Assembly: GCF_032118995.1 (NCBI RefSeq)
Contig: NC_092663.1
Coordinates: 3,534,001-3,598,000 of the forward strand
DNA: 64,000 nucleotides
From: Asterias amurensis
Taxonomy: Eukaryota > Echinodermata > Asteroidea > Forcipulatida > Asteriidae
Reading direction: 5' to 3'
The notes beneath the pieces were generated by a model that did no database searches, was not told the DNA's origin, and saw nothing but the letters and a program-made list of their open reading frames with translations. How positions within the stretch are numbered: the first letter of the stretch is position 1; each line of letters starts with the position of its first letter. Of the stretch, positions 35,215-48,606 are shown piece by piece. The translations under genes and the position numbers were made by a program.

Positions 35215-37222
35215 CTGGAGTTGTTGATAGCTGAGGAGTTGTGGTGCTAACAGTACTGCTAGTTGTAGTTTGCGTAGTTGTTGAGACTTCTAAAACGGCA
35301 AGAAAGATCTTGAGTAAATTAATTCCATCTGTTGTGATACCCAATGTTAGCAAATGTGTATTGAGTGATCTGAAATCATGAAACACTGGCAGACCAAACA
35401 AACTAACTTTTTCGTCAGACTGAGTTTTATTGAGGGAAAAAGTTCTTGGTCAAACTGAATTTTATTGAGGGAAAAAGTTCTTTACTTGGTAAACGAATTT
35501 TATTACCTTCAGCACATCCCAAGACAGTTAACTCAATAGTTGCTCCGCTGACACCTGAGACATCAATGAACTTGATCTGAAGTTCCGTTATACCTTGTAG
35601 TGATGGTTCGTCCTCTGCAAATACCTTCATTTCCGATTGAATACCCTCAATAGTCAAGGTAAACTGTGAACAGGAGAAGAAAGTTTTTGCTTGACTACAA
35701 GATTTATAATCAATGAGCACATTGTGAAAAATAAAAGTGAAAACAATAATTATAAGTGGATTAGTTAAAAAATGTTCCCACTCACCTCCGTGATTGTATT
35801 TTTGATCACCACTTGCTTGAAATCTGTCTCGTCTACTCTCTTTGCAAGTAATGTGAAAGTGAATTTGACTGACTGTGGTGACGTTGATCCCGTCTTTGGT
35901 GTGGTCGTTCCTTCTGCTTGTCCAGAAGTAACACTTGATGTGATTTTCTTCAAAGTGATAAGAACTCCACGAACATTGATATTGCTATTGAACTTTCTCT
36001 CCAGAACAGCACTGTTGCCAACAGACTGATCGATTGGTAACTCGGAAAATGTGAGAAAGCCTGACTCATCTGTCAAGAGATTTCCTCTTGTCTGGTCCTT
36101 TGTCTCTACACCGCTCTCGCTATCCATATTTTGAAGACAGTACCCTGAACGGACAGAAATGGTTATTGTTAACACTGAAAGTTTTTTTTATCAGATCTAA
36201 GGTTATTGCTATAGTCATTTTTATTTCTCAGAATATAAAACTGTATGTCTTTACCCTCTGTGGTTGAAACCAGAGATGTTGTTGAGGTTGTTGTTCGTTC
36301 TGTGGTTGTCTGAGTTGGTGTTGTAACTGCCACAGTGCTTGTTGATTCTTCGGTTGTCATTGTTGGTGTTGTCACAGAGACTGCTGTAGTTGTTACCTGG
36401 GTTGTGGTGAATTCTGGGACAAAACAAAAAGAGGGGATTGGAATCAGAACAGTTTGTAATACAAACAAAAGGACTGGGTCTTAAGACTGTTTATTTTAAA
36501 GGCTTGCCTATTTGTAACGTGCATTTCAAGAAACAAATAATTTCTTACATACAAGTAACAGGAATACTGTATTCCTGCTACTATCAGCTTACCTTCTGCA
36601 CAGCCCAATACATGTAGCTCCAAGGTTGCAGACGAAACACCAGTGACCTCTAGGACAGTCACACGGAATGCCACAACCCCTTCAATGACTTCATTTCCAA
36701 GTTTTAGGAACTTCTGCAAGGGTTGATCACTGACTGGTGTGAATGTGATCACCTGTGGGGAGAGAATTATAACGTGAACCTCAGAAATTACTCTTGATGC
36801 AATTTCTTCAGAAATCTTCACATGTTTTATATTACTTGACTCTGGAAATAAGTGTGTTAGATTGTTTGCTTTATTCACCTTGGGTTCTTGGTTGTCTTCC
36901 AGCAACAGGGGCTTAAAGTCATCGTTTCTCTCCTTCTTGGTGAAGAAATTTATAGTCACAGACACGAGTTCCTCATTTCCAGTCGGAGATGGTGTCGAGG
37001 AAGATGATGATGGAACAAGCCTAATACTGATTGCTCTGATAGAGGCAGATCTTGTTAAAATGCCATCAACACTGGGCAGGTTGTTTTCTCCCACCTCCAA
37101 AGGCAAGCTTTCGAACTTGATGTAAGTTGTTCCATTTTCTACTTGTAAAGTAATTAGATCTGAGGTAGGTGTAAAACCTTCCTGAAGGCCTTCTTCACCA
37201 TCCATATTCTCCAAACAGTAAC
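35215..37222 (-). CDS. Array unit U13
   Basis: Exons: I-a 36879-37222, I-b 36593-36752, linker B 36255-36413, II-a 35786-36144, II-b 35507-35663, linker A 35215-35289. Markers: NQEP, TPTMTT, PIDQS, SEMKV. Private Asp to Glu in domain I (EVGENN). The domain I intron has an A at 36872 on the coding strand (Lys if retained), shared only with U18, which also follows a long unit in the transcript. Confidence 0.85.
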
Positions 37223-37323
37223 CTGCAAGGTAAATAAATCAGTAATGGTATGAAAGTCATGTATGTTTGTGCAAAAAGCTGTAAGAATGAAGTTTTGGAT
37301 GACTGTAAGTTATTCCTAATTAC

Positions 37324-40067
37324 CTTGAGTTGTTGATAGCTGATGACTTGTAGTGCTGCTGGTCTTGGTTGTTGTAGTGGTCGTTGGTGCTTTAGGTTTT
37401 TAAGAAAAGTGCATAACAATTGAGAATAAATTATCATAGATGTTAAATTTGCATCAGGGATAAAGATTATTCATTTTGGTTTTCACCCATATACACCATT
37501 GAGTGTGTATTACTGTATACTTGGTACTTACCCGAGTACTGTGAAAAAAATCACATACATATTACTCGGGTGGGAATATTCAGTGGCTAGAGGCAGTTCA
37601 TTACATTAATAAATTCTCAATAACAAAATCAAGTAGCAGAATTTGAACTCTGTCCGAGTTGAACAAACTGACCTGACTTTATTGTAGTTAAAAGATATTT
37701 TGTTAGTCTGTAGCAATGAAAGGATTCATTATGCATAACAAAAAACATTGCAAGTGTGAAGAGACAAATGGATTCGCTTACGAGGAGGACGGCCCTTGAT
37801 GGTAGTAGTCGATAGCAAAGTGTCTCCTGTTGGCAAACCTAAAGGATTAATCAAAATATTGTGTAATGTTCAGAACACAACAGAATGAATCCATCCAAGA
37901 TGCTCATACATTTTTCCTGGTATTATAGTAAACACATGCACTTGTTATCAAGACTCTTCTCTTAATAAATACAATTATTTTACCTTTAGTTGTAGGGGAT
38001 TTGGTTGTCACATATTCTGTTGTTGAAAACTCTGTAAAAGCAAAAGTTATTGTTCAATAATTAGTTGTTTGTAGAATATTATTATAGTAAAGGGTTAACG
38101 TGAATGTTGTAAAGAAATAGGTAATGTTTTCAAACCCTGTTTCAATGGAGAATAAGAAGAAATCACAATCCAACAAACCTAGTGGATAACAGGATAAGTT
38201 GTGTCAAAAATGACTTTGAGAAAAGTATTTCCATATGTGGTAATGTGCAATTTGTACCAAAACTTGTCTTTGTAATTGTCCATCAAAATTTAATGATAAA
38301 AAACTTGGGGGGGGGGGGGGTTCTTTACTTTGTAAACGAATGTGATTACCTTCAGCACATCCCAAGACAGTCAACTCAATAGTTGCTCCGCTGACACCTG
38401 AGACATCAATGAACTTGATCTGGAGTTCCTTTATACCTTCTAGTGATGGTTCGTTCATGGGAAATACCTTCATTTCTGATTGAATACCCTCAATAGACAA
38501 GGTAAACTGTGAACAGGAGAATGGAAGTTTTTGCTTTACTTCAAGATTGATAATCAATGAGCACATTGTGAAAAATAAAAGTGAAAACAATAATTATAAG
38601 TGGATTAGTTAAAAAATGTTCCCACTCACCTCCGTGATTGTATTTTTGATCACCACTTGCTTGAAATCTGTCTCGTCTACTCTCTTTGCAAGTAATGTGA
38701 AAGTGAATTTGACTGACTGTGGTGACGTTGATCCCGTCTTTGGTGTGGTCGTTCCTTCTGCTTGTCCAGAAGTAACACTTGATGTGATTTTCTTCAAAGT
38801 GATAAGAACTCCACGAACATTGATATTGCTATTGAACTTTCTCTCCAGAACAGCACTGTTGCCAACAGACTGTTCGATTGGTAACTCGGAAAATGTGAGA
38901 AAGCCTGACTCATCTGTCAAGAGATTTCCTCTTGTCTGGTCCTTTGTCTCTACACCGCTCTCGCTATCCATATTTTGAAGACAGTACCCTGAACGGACAG
39001 AAATGGGTATTATTAACACTGATAGTTTTTTTTTAAATCAGATCTAAGGTTACTGCTATAGTCATTTTTATTTCTCAGAATACAAAACTGTATGTCTTTA
39101 CCCTCTGTGGTTGAAACCAGAGATGTTGTTGAGGTTGTTGTTCGTTCTGTGGTTGTCTGAGTTGGTGTTGTAACTGCCACAGTGCTTGTTGATTCTTCGG
39201 TTGTCGTTGTTGGTGTTGTCACAGAGACTGCTGTAGTTGTTACCTGGGTTGTGGTGAATTCTGGGACAAAACAAAAAGGGGATTGGAATCAGAACAGTTT
39301 GTAATTCAAACAAAAGGACTGGGTCTTAAGACTGTTTATTTTAAAGGCTTGCCTATTTGTAACGTGCATTTCAAGAAACAAATAATTTCTTACATACAAG
39401 TAACAGGAATACTGTATTCCTGCTACTATCAGCTTACCTTCTGCACAGCCCAATACATGCAGTTCCAAAGTTGCAGACGAAACACCAGTGACCTCTAGGA
39501 CAGTCACACGGAATGCCACAACCCCTTCAATGACTTCATTTCCAAGTTTTAGGAACTTCTGCAAGGGTTGATCACTGACTGGTGTGAATGTGATCACCTG
39601 TGGGGAGAGAATTATAACGTGAACCTCGGAAATTACTCTTGATGCAATTTCTTCAGAAATCTTCACATGTTTTATATAACTTGACTCTGAAAATAAGTGT
39701 GTAAGATTATTTGTTATATTCACCTTGGGTTCTTGGCTGTCTTCCAGCAACAGGGGCTTAAAGTCATCGTTTCTCTCCTTCTTGGTGAAGAAATTTATAG
39801 TCACAGACACAAGTTCCTCATTTCCAGTCGGAGATGGTGTCGAGGAAGATGATGATGGAACAAGCCTAATACTGATTGCTCTGATAGAGGCAGATCTTGT
39901 TAAAATGCCATCAACACTGGGCAGGTTGTTGTCTCCCACCTCCAAAGGCAAGCTTTCGAACTTGATGTAAGTTGTTCCATTTTCTACTTGTAAAGTAATT
40001 AGATCTGAGGTAGGTGTAAAACCTTCCTGAAGGCCTTCTTCACCATCCATATTCTCCAAACAGTAAC
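37324..40067 (-). CDS. Array unit U14 (long unit 2)
   Basis: Exons: I-a 39724-40067, I-b 39438-39597, linker B 39102-39260, II-a 38630-38988, II-b 38350-38506, linker exons 37984-38031, 37782-37838 and 37324-37389. Same design as U7: SQEP domain I, PMNEPSLEGIKEL II-b, three-exon linker. Coding sequence of the linker exons matches U7. The foldback remnant (from 37437) and a 14-G tract (38307-38320) lie in its introns. Confidence 0.8.
37437..37596. mobile_element. Foldback-element remnant (copy 2)
   Basis: Second copy of the sequence at 21941, in the same intron position of long unit U14. It shows that the insertion predates duplication of the long unit. Confidence 0.6.
38307..38320. repeat. 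Poly-G tract, 14 bp (long-unit intron)
   Basis: Counterpart of the 12-G tract in U7, next to the U14 domain II-b donor. Confidence 0.9.
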
Positions 40068-40168
40068 CTGCAAGGTAAATAAATCAGTAATGGTATGAAA
40101 GTCATGTATGTTTGTTCAAAAAGCTGTAAGAATGAAGGCTTGGTTATTTATCGCATATTCGTAATTAC

Positions 40169-42177
40169 CTGGAGTTGTTGATAGCTGAGGAGTTGTGGTG
40201 CTAACAGTACTGCTAGTTGTAGTTTGCGTAGTTGTTGAGACTTCTAAAACGGCAAGAAAGATCTTGTGTAAATTAATTCCATCTGTTGTGATACCCAATG
40301 TTAGCAAATGTGTATTGAGTGATCTGAAATCATGAAACACTGGCAGACCAAACAAACTAACTTTTTGGTCAGACTGAGTTTTATTGAGGAAAAAAGTTCT
40401 TGGTCAAACTGAATTTTATTGAGGGAAAAAGTTCTTTACTTGGTAAACGAATTTTATTACCTTCAGCACATCCCAAGACAGTTAACTCAATAGTTGCTCC
40501 GCTGACACCTGAGACATCAATGAACTTGATCTGAAGTTCCGTTATACCTTGTAGTGATGGTTCGTCCTCTGCAAATACCTTCACTTCCGATTGAATACCC
40601 TCAATAGTCAAGGTAAACTGTGAACAGGAGAAGAGAGTTTTTGCTTGACTACAAGATTTATAATCAATGAGCACATTGTGAAAAATAAAAGTGAAAACAA
40701 TAATTATAAATGGATTAGTTAAAAAATGTTCCCACTCACCTCCGTGATTGTATTTTTGATCACCACTTGCTTGAAATCTGTCTCGTCTACTCTCTTTGCA
40801 AGTAACGTGAAAGTGAATTTGACTGACTGTGGTGACGTTGATCCCGTCTTTGGTGTGGTCGTTCCTTCTGCTTGTCCAGAAGTAACACTTGATGTGATTT
40901 TCTTCAAAGTGATAAGAACTCCACGAACATTGATATTGCTATTGAACTTTCTCTCCAGAACAGCACTGTTGCCAACAGACTGTTCGATTGGTAACTCGGA
41001 AAATGTGAGAAAGCCTGACTCATCTGTCAAGAGATTTCCTCTTGTCTGGTCCTTTGTCTCTACACCGCTCTCGCTATCCATATTTTGAAGACAGTACCCT
41101 GAACGGACAGAAATGGGTATTATTAACACTGATAGTTTTTTTTAAAATCAGATCTAAGGTTACTGCTATAGTCATTTTTATTTCTCAGAATACAAAACTG
41201 TATGTCTTTACCCTCTGTGGTTGAAACCAGAGATGTTGTTGAGGTTGTTGTTCGTTCTGTGGTTGTCTGAGTTGGTGTTGTAACTGCCACAGTGCTTGTT
41301 GATTCTTCGGTTGTCGTTGTTGGTGTTGTCACAGAGACTGCTGTAGTTGTTACCTGGGTTGTGGTGAATTCTGGGACAAAACAAAAAGGGGATTGGAATC
41401 AGAACAGTTTGTAATTCAAACAAAAGGACTGGGTCTTAAGACTGTTTATTTTAAAGGCTTGCCTATTTGTAACGTGCATTTCAAGAAACAAATAATTTCT
41501 TACATACAAGTAACAGGAATACTGTATTCCTGCTACTATCAGCTTACCTTCTGCACAGCCCAATACATGCAGTTCCAAAGTTGCAGACGAAACACCAGTG
41601 ACCTCTAGGACAGTCACACGGAATGCCACAACCCCTTCAATGACTTCATTTCCAAGTTTTAGGAACTTCTGCAAGGGTTGATCACTGACTGGTGTGAATG
41701 TGATCACCTGTGGGGAGAGAATTATAACGTGAACCTCGGAAATTACTCTTGATGCAATTTCTTCAGAAATCTTCACATGTTTTATATAACTTGACTCTGA
41801 AAATAAGTGTGTAAGATTATTTGTTATATTCACCTTGGGTTCTTGGCTGTCTTCCAGCAACAGGGGCTTAAAGTCATCGTTTCTCTCCTTCTTGGTGAAG
41901 AAATTTATAGTCACAGACACAAGTTCCTCATTTCCAGTCGGAGATGGTGTCGAGGAAGATGATGATGGAACAAGCCTAATACTGATTGCTCTGATAGAGG
42001 CAGATCTTGTTAAAATGCCATCAACACTGGGCAGGTTGTTGTCTCCCACCTCCAAAGGCAAGCTTTCGAACTTGATGTAAGTTGTTCCATTTTCTACTTG
42101 TAAAGTAATTAGATCTGAGGTAGGTGTAAAACCTTCCTGAAGGCCTTCTTCACCATCCATATTCTCCAAACAGTAAC
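40169..42177 (-). CDS. Array unit U15
   Basis: Exons: I-a 41834-42177, I-b 41548-41707, linker B 41212-41370, II-a 40740-41098, II-b 40461-40617, linker A 40169-40243. Markers: SQEP, TPTTTT, PIEQS with KFNSN, SEVKV, STTTQ. This combination is the one that fills U20-U25. Confidence 0.85.
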
Positions 42178-42278
42178 CTGCAAGGTAAATAAATCAGTAA
42201 TGGTATGAAAGTCATGTATGTTTGTTCAAAAAGCTGTAAGAATGAAGGCTTGGTTATTTATCGCATATTCGTAATTAC

Positions 42279-44287
42279 CTGGAGTTGTTGATAGCTGAGG
42301 AGTTGTGGTGCTAACAGTACTGCTAGTTGTAGTTTGCGTAGTTGTTGAGACTTCTAAAACGGCAAGAAAGATCTTGTGTAAATTAATTCCATCTGTTGTG
42401 ATACCCAATGTTAGCAAATGTGTATTGAGTGATCTGAAATCATGAAACACTGGCAGACCAAACAAACTAACTTTTTGGTCAGACTGAGTTTTATTGAGGA
42501 AAAAAGTTCTTGGTCAAACTGAATTTTATTGAGGGAAAAAGTTCTTTACTTGGTAAACGAATTTTATTACCTTCAGCACATCCCAAGACAGTTAACTCAA
42601 TAGTTGCTCCGCTGACACCTGAGACATCGATGAACTTGATCTGAAGTTCCGTTATACCTTGTAGTGATGGTTCGTCCTCTGCAAATACCTTCACTTCCGA
42701 TTGAATACCCTCAATAGTCAAGGTAAACTGTGAACAGGAGAAGAGAGTTTTTGCTTGACTACAAGATTTATAATCAATGAGCACATTGTGAAAAATAAAA
42801 GTGAAAACAATAATTATAAATGGATTAGTTAAAAAATGTTCCCACTCACCTCCGTGATTGTATTTTTGATCACCACTTGCTTGAAATCTGTCTCGTCTAC
42901 TCTCTTTGCAAGTAACGTGAAAGTGAATTTGACTGACTGTGGTGACGTTGATCCCGTCTTTGGTGTGGTCGTTCCTTCTGCTTGTCCAGAAGTAACACTT
43001 GATGTGATTTTCTTCAAAGTGATAAGAACTCCACGAACATTGATATTGCTATTGAACTTTCTCTCCAGAACAGCACTGTTGCCAACAGACTGTTCGATTG
43101 GTAACTCGGAAAATGTGAGAAAGCCTGACTCATCTGTCAAGAGATTTCCTCTTGTCTGGTCCTTTGTCTCTACACCGCTCTCGCTATCCATATTTTGAAG
43201 ACAGTACCCTGAACGGACAGAAATGGGTATTATTAACACTGATAGTTTTTTTTTAAATCAGATCTAAGGTTACTGCTATAGTCATTTTTATTTCTCAGAA
43301 TACAAAACTGTATGTCTTTACCCTCTGTGGTTGAAACCAGAGATGTTGTTGAGGTTGTTGTTCGTTCTGTGGTTGTCTGAGTTGGTGTTGTAACTGCCAC
43401 AGTGCTTGTTGATTCTTCGGTTGTCGTTGTTGGTGTTGTCACAGAGACTGCTGTAGTTGTTACCTGGGTTGTGGTGAATTCTGGGACAAAACAAAAAGGG
43501 GATTGGAATCAGAACAGTTTGTAATTCAAACAAAAGGACTGGGTCTTAAGACTGTTTATTTTAAAGGCTTGCCTATTTGTAACGTGCATTTCAAGAAACA
43601 AATAATTTCTTACATACAAGTAACAGGAATACTGTATTCCTGCTACTATCAGCTTACCTTCTGCACAGCCCAATACATGCAGTTCCAAAGTTGCAGACGA
43701 AACACCAGTGACCTCTAGGACAGTCACACGGAATGCCACAACCCCTTCAATGACTTCATTTCCAAGTTTTAGGAACTTCTGCAAGGGTTGATCACTGACT
43801 GGTGTGAATGTGATCACCTGTGGAGAGAGAATTATAACGTGAACCTCAGAAATTACTCTTGATGCAATTTCTTCAGAAATCTTCACATGTTTTATATTAC
43901 TTGACTCTGGAAATAAGTGTGTTAGATTGTTTGCTATATTCACCTTGGGTTCTTGGTTGTCTTCCAGCAACAGGGGCTTAAAGTCATCGTTTCTCTCCTT
44001 CTTGGTGAAGAAATTTATAGTCACAGACACGAGTTCCTCATTTCCAGTCGGAGATGGTGTCGAGGAAGATGATGATGGAACAAGCCTAATACTGATTGCT
44101 CTGATAGAGGCAGATCTTGTTAAAATGCCATCAACACTGGGCAGGTTGTTGTCTCCCACCTCCAAAGGCAAGCTTTCGAACTTGATGTAAGTTGTTCCAT
44201 TTTCTACTTGTAAAGTAATTAGATCTGAGGTAGGTGTAAAACCTTCCTGAAGGCCTTCTTCACCATCCATATTCTCCAAACAGTAAC
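42279..44287 (-). CDS. Array unit U16
   Basis: Exons: I-a 43944-44287, I-b 43658-43817, linker B 43322-43480, II-a 42850-43208, II-b 42571-42727, linker A 42279-42353. Mosaic: NQEP-type I-a and intron, ATGCAGTTCC-type I-b, then TPTTTT linker B and PIEQS II-a. A recombination point is implied between the domain I intron and I-b. Confidence 0.85.
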
Positions 44288-44388
44288 CTGCAAGGTAAAT
44301 AAATCAGTAATGGTATGAAAGTCATGTATGTTTGTTCAAAAAGCTGTAAGAATGAAGGCTTGGTTATTTATCGCATATTCGTAATTAC

Positions 44389-46396
44389 CTGGAGTTGTTG
44401 ATAGCTGAGGAGTTGTGGTGCAAACAGTACTGCTAGTTGTAGTTTGCGTAGTTGTTGAGACTTCTAAAACGGCAAGAAAGATCTTGAGTAAATTAATTCC
44501 ATCTGTTGTGATACCCAATGTTAGCAAATGTGTATTGAGTGATCTGAAATCATGAAACACTGGCAGACCAAACAAACTAACTTTTTCGTCAGACTGAGTT
44601 TTATTGAGGGAAAAAGTTCTTGGTCAAACTGAATTTTATTGAGGGAAAAAGTTCTTTACTTGGTAAACGAATTTTATTACCTTCAGCACATCCCAAGACA
44701 GTTAACTCAATAGTTGCTCCGCTGACACCTGAGACATCAATGAACTTGATCTGAAGTTCCGTTATACCTTGTAGTGATGGTTCGTCCTCTGCAAATACCT
44801 TCATTTCCGATTGAATACCCTCAATAGTCAAGGTAAACTGTGAACAGGAGAAGAAAGTTTTTGCTTGACTACAAGATTTATAATCAATGAGCACATTGTG
44901 AAAAATAAAAGTGAAAACAATAATTATAAGTGGATTAGTTAAAAAATGTTCCCACTCACCTCCGTGATTGTATTTTTGATCACCACTTGCTTGAAATCTG
45001 TCTCGTCTACTCTCTTTGCAAGTAATGTGAAAGTGAATTTGACTGACTGTGGTGACGTTGATCCCGTCTTTGGTGTGGTCGTTCCTTCTGCTTGTCCAGA
45101 AGTAACACTTGATGTGATTTTCTTCAAAGTGATAAGAACTCCACGAACATTGATATTGCTATTGAACTTTCTCTCCAGAACAGCACTGTTGCCAACAGAC
45201 TGATCGATTGGTAACTCGGAAAATGTGAGAAAGCCTGACTCATCTGTCAAGAGATTTCCTCTTGTCTGGTCCTTTGTCTCTACACCGCTCTCGCTATCCA
45301 TATTTTGAAGACAGTACCCTGAACGGACAGAAATGGTTATTGTTAACACTGAAAGTTTTTTTTATCAGATCTAAGGTTATTGCTATAGTCATTTTTATTT
45401 CTCAGAATATAAAACTGTATGTCTTTACCCTCTGTGGTTGAAACCAGAGATGTTGTTGAGGTTGTTGTTCGTTCTGTGGTTGTCTGAGTTGGTGTTGTAA
45501 CTGCCACAGTGCTTGTTGATTCTTCGGTTGTCATTGTTGGTGTTGTCACAGAGACTGCTGTAGTTGTTACCTGGGTTGTGGTGAATTCTGGGACAAAACA
45601 AAAAGAGGGGATTGGAATCAGAACAGTTTGTAATACAAACAAAAGGACTGGGTCTTAAGACTGTTTATTTTAAAGGCTTGCCTATTTGTAACGTGCATTT
45701 CAAGAAACAAATAATTTCTTACATACAAGTAACAGGAATACTGTATTCCTGCTACTATCAGCTTACCTTCTGCACAGCCCAATACATGTAGCTCCAAGGT
45801 TGCAGACGAAACACCAGTGACCTCTAGGACAGTCACACGGAATGCCACAACCCCTTCAATGACTTCATTTCCAAGTTTTAGGAACTTCTGCAAGGGTTGA
45901 TCACTGACTGGTGTGAATGTGATCACCTGTGGAGAGAGAATTATAACGTGAACCTCAGAAATTACTCTTGATGCAATTTCTTCAGAAATCTTCACATGTT
46001 TTATATTACTTGACTCTGGAAATAAGTGTGTTAGATTGTTTGCTATATTCACCTTGGGTTCTTGGTTGTCTTCCAGCAACAGGGGCTTAAAGTCATCGTT
46101 TCTCTCCTTCTTGGTGAAGAAATTTATAGTCACAGACACGAGTTCCTCATTTCCAGTCGGAGATGGTGTCGAGGAAGATGATGATGGAACAAGCCTAATA
46201 CTGATTGCTCTGATAGAGGCAGATCTTGTTAAAATGCCATCAACACTGGGCAGGTTGTTGTCTCCCACCTCCAAAGGCAAGCTTTCGAACTTGATGTAAG
46301 TTGTTCCATTTTCTACTTGTAAAGTAATTAGATCTGAGGTAGGTGTAAAACCTTCCTGAAGGCCTTCTTCACCATCCATATTCTCCAAACAGTAAC
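44389..46396 (-). CDS. Array unit U17
   Basis: Exons: I-a 46053-46396, I-b 45767-45926, linker B 45429-45587, II-a 44960-45318, II-b 44681-44837, linker A 44389-44463. Markers: NQEP, TPTMTT, PIDQS, SEMKV. Linker A has a Ser to Cys change (STVCTTTP), putting an unpaired Cys into a normally Cys-free linker. Confidence 0.85.
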
Positions 46397-46497
46397 CTGC
46401 AAGGTAAATAAATCAGTAATGGTATGAAAGTCATGTATGTTTGTTCAAAAAGCTGTAAGAATGAAGGCTTGGTTATTTATCGCATATTCGTAATTAC

Positions 46498-48505
46498 CTG
46501 GAGTTGTTGATAGCTGAGGAGTTGTGGTGCTAACAGTACTGCTAGTTGTAGTTTGCGTAGTTGTTGAGACTTCTAAAACGGCAAGAAAGTTCTTGAGTAA
46601 ATTAATTCCATCTGTTGTGATACCCAATGTTAGCAAATGTGTATTGAGTGATCTGAAATCATGAAACACTGGCAGACCAAACAAACTAACTTTTTCGTCA
46701 GACTGAGTTTTATTGAGGGAAAAAGTTCTTGGTCAAACTGAATTTTATTGAGGGAAAAAGTTCTTTACTTGGTAAACGAATTTTATTACCTTCAGCACAT
46801 CCCAAGACAGTTAACTCAATAGTTGCTCCGCTGACACCTGAGACATCAATGAACTTGATCTTAAGTTCCGTTATACCTTGTAGTGATGGTTCGTCCTCTG
46901 CAAATACCTTCATTTCCGATTGAATACCCTCAATAGTCAAGGTAAACTGTGAACAGGAGAAGAAAGTTTTTGCTTGACTTCAAGATTTATAATCAATGAG
47001 CACATTGTGAAAAATAAAAGTGAAAACAATAATTATAAGTGGATTAGTTAAAAAATGTTCCCACTCACCTCCGTGATTGTATTTTTGATCACCACTTGCT
47101 TGAAATCTGTCTCGTCTACTCTCTTTGCAAGTAATGTGAAAGTGAATTTGACTGACTGTGGTGACGTTGATCCCGTCTTTGGTGTGGTCGTTCCTTCTGC
47201 TTGTCCAGAAGTAACACTTGATGTGATTTTCTTCAAAGTGATAAGAACTCCACGAACATTGATATTGCTATTGAACTTTCTCTCCAGAACAGCACTGTTG
47301 CCAACAGACTGATCGATTGGTAACTCGGAAAATGTGAGAAAGCCTGACTCATCTGTCAAGAGATTTCCTCTTGTCTGGTCCTTTGTCTCTACACCGCTCT
47401 CGCTATCCATATTTTGAAGACAGTACCCTGAACGGACAGAAATGGTTATTGTTAACACTGAAAGTTTTTTTTATCAGATCTAAGGTTATTGCTATAGTCA
47501 TTTTTATTTCTCAGAATATAAAACTGTATGTCTTTACCCTCTGTGGTTGAAACCAGAGATGTTGTTGAGGTTGTTGTTCGTTCTGTGGTTGTCTGAGTTG
47601 GTGTTGTAACTGCCACAGTGCTTGTTGATTCTTCGGTTGTCATTGTTGGTGTTGTCACAGAGACTGCTGTAGTTGTTACCTGGGTTGTGGTGAATTCTGG
47701 GACAAAACAAAAAGAGGGGATTGGAATCAGAACAGTTTGTAATACAAACAAAAGGACTGGGTCTTAAGACTGTTTATTTTAAAGGCTTGCCTATTTGTAA
47801 CGTGCATTTCAAGAAACAAATAATTTCTTACATACAAGTAACAGGAATACTGTATTCCTGCTACTATCAGCTTACCTTCTGCACAGCCCAATACATGTAG
47901 CTCCAAGGTTGCAGACGAAACACCAGTGACCTCTAGGACAGTCACACGGAATGCCACAACCCCTTCAATGACTTCATTTCCAAGTTTTAGGAACTTCTGC
48001 AAGGGTTGATCACTGACTGGTGTGAATGTGATCACCTGTGGAGAGAGAATTATAACGTGAACCTCAGAAATTACTCTTGATGCAATTTCTTCAGAAATCT
48101 TCACATGTTTTATATTACTTGACTCTGGAAATAAGTGTGTTAGATTGTTTGCTTTATTCACCTTGGGTTCTTGGTTGTCTTCCAGCAACAGGGGCTTAAA
48201 GTCATCGTTTCTCTCCTTCTTGGTGAAGAAATTTATAGTCACAGACACGAGTTCCTCATTTCCAGTCGGAGATGGTGTCGAGGAAGATGATGATGGAACA
48301 AGCCTAATACTGATTGCTCTGATAGAGGCAGATCTTGTTAAAATGCCATCAACACTGGGCAGGTTGTTGTCTCCCACCTCCAAAGGCAAGCTTTCGAACT
48401 TGATGTAAGTTGTTCCATTTTCTACTTGTAAAGTAATTAGATCTGAGGTAGGTGTAAAACCTTCCTGAAGGCCTTCTTCACCATCCATATTCTCCAAACA
48501 GTAAC
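46498..48505 (-). CDS. Array unit U18
   Basis: Exons: I-a 48162-48505, I-b 47876-48035, linker B 47538-47696, II-a 47069-47427, II-b 46790-46946, linker A 46498-46572. It lies 11,283 bp from U13 and shares its domain I intron variant. Private change: Gln to Lys in II-b (ELKIKF). Confidence 0.85.
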
Positions 48506-48606
48506 CTGCAAGGTAAATAAATCAGTAATGGTATGAAAGTCATGTATGTTTGTGCAAAAAGCTGTAAGAATGAAGTTTTGGATGACTGTAAGTTATTCCT
48601 AATTAC

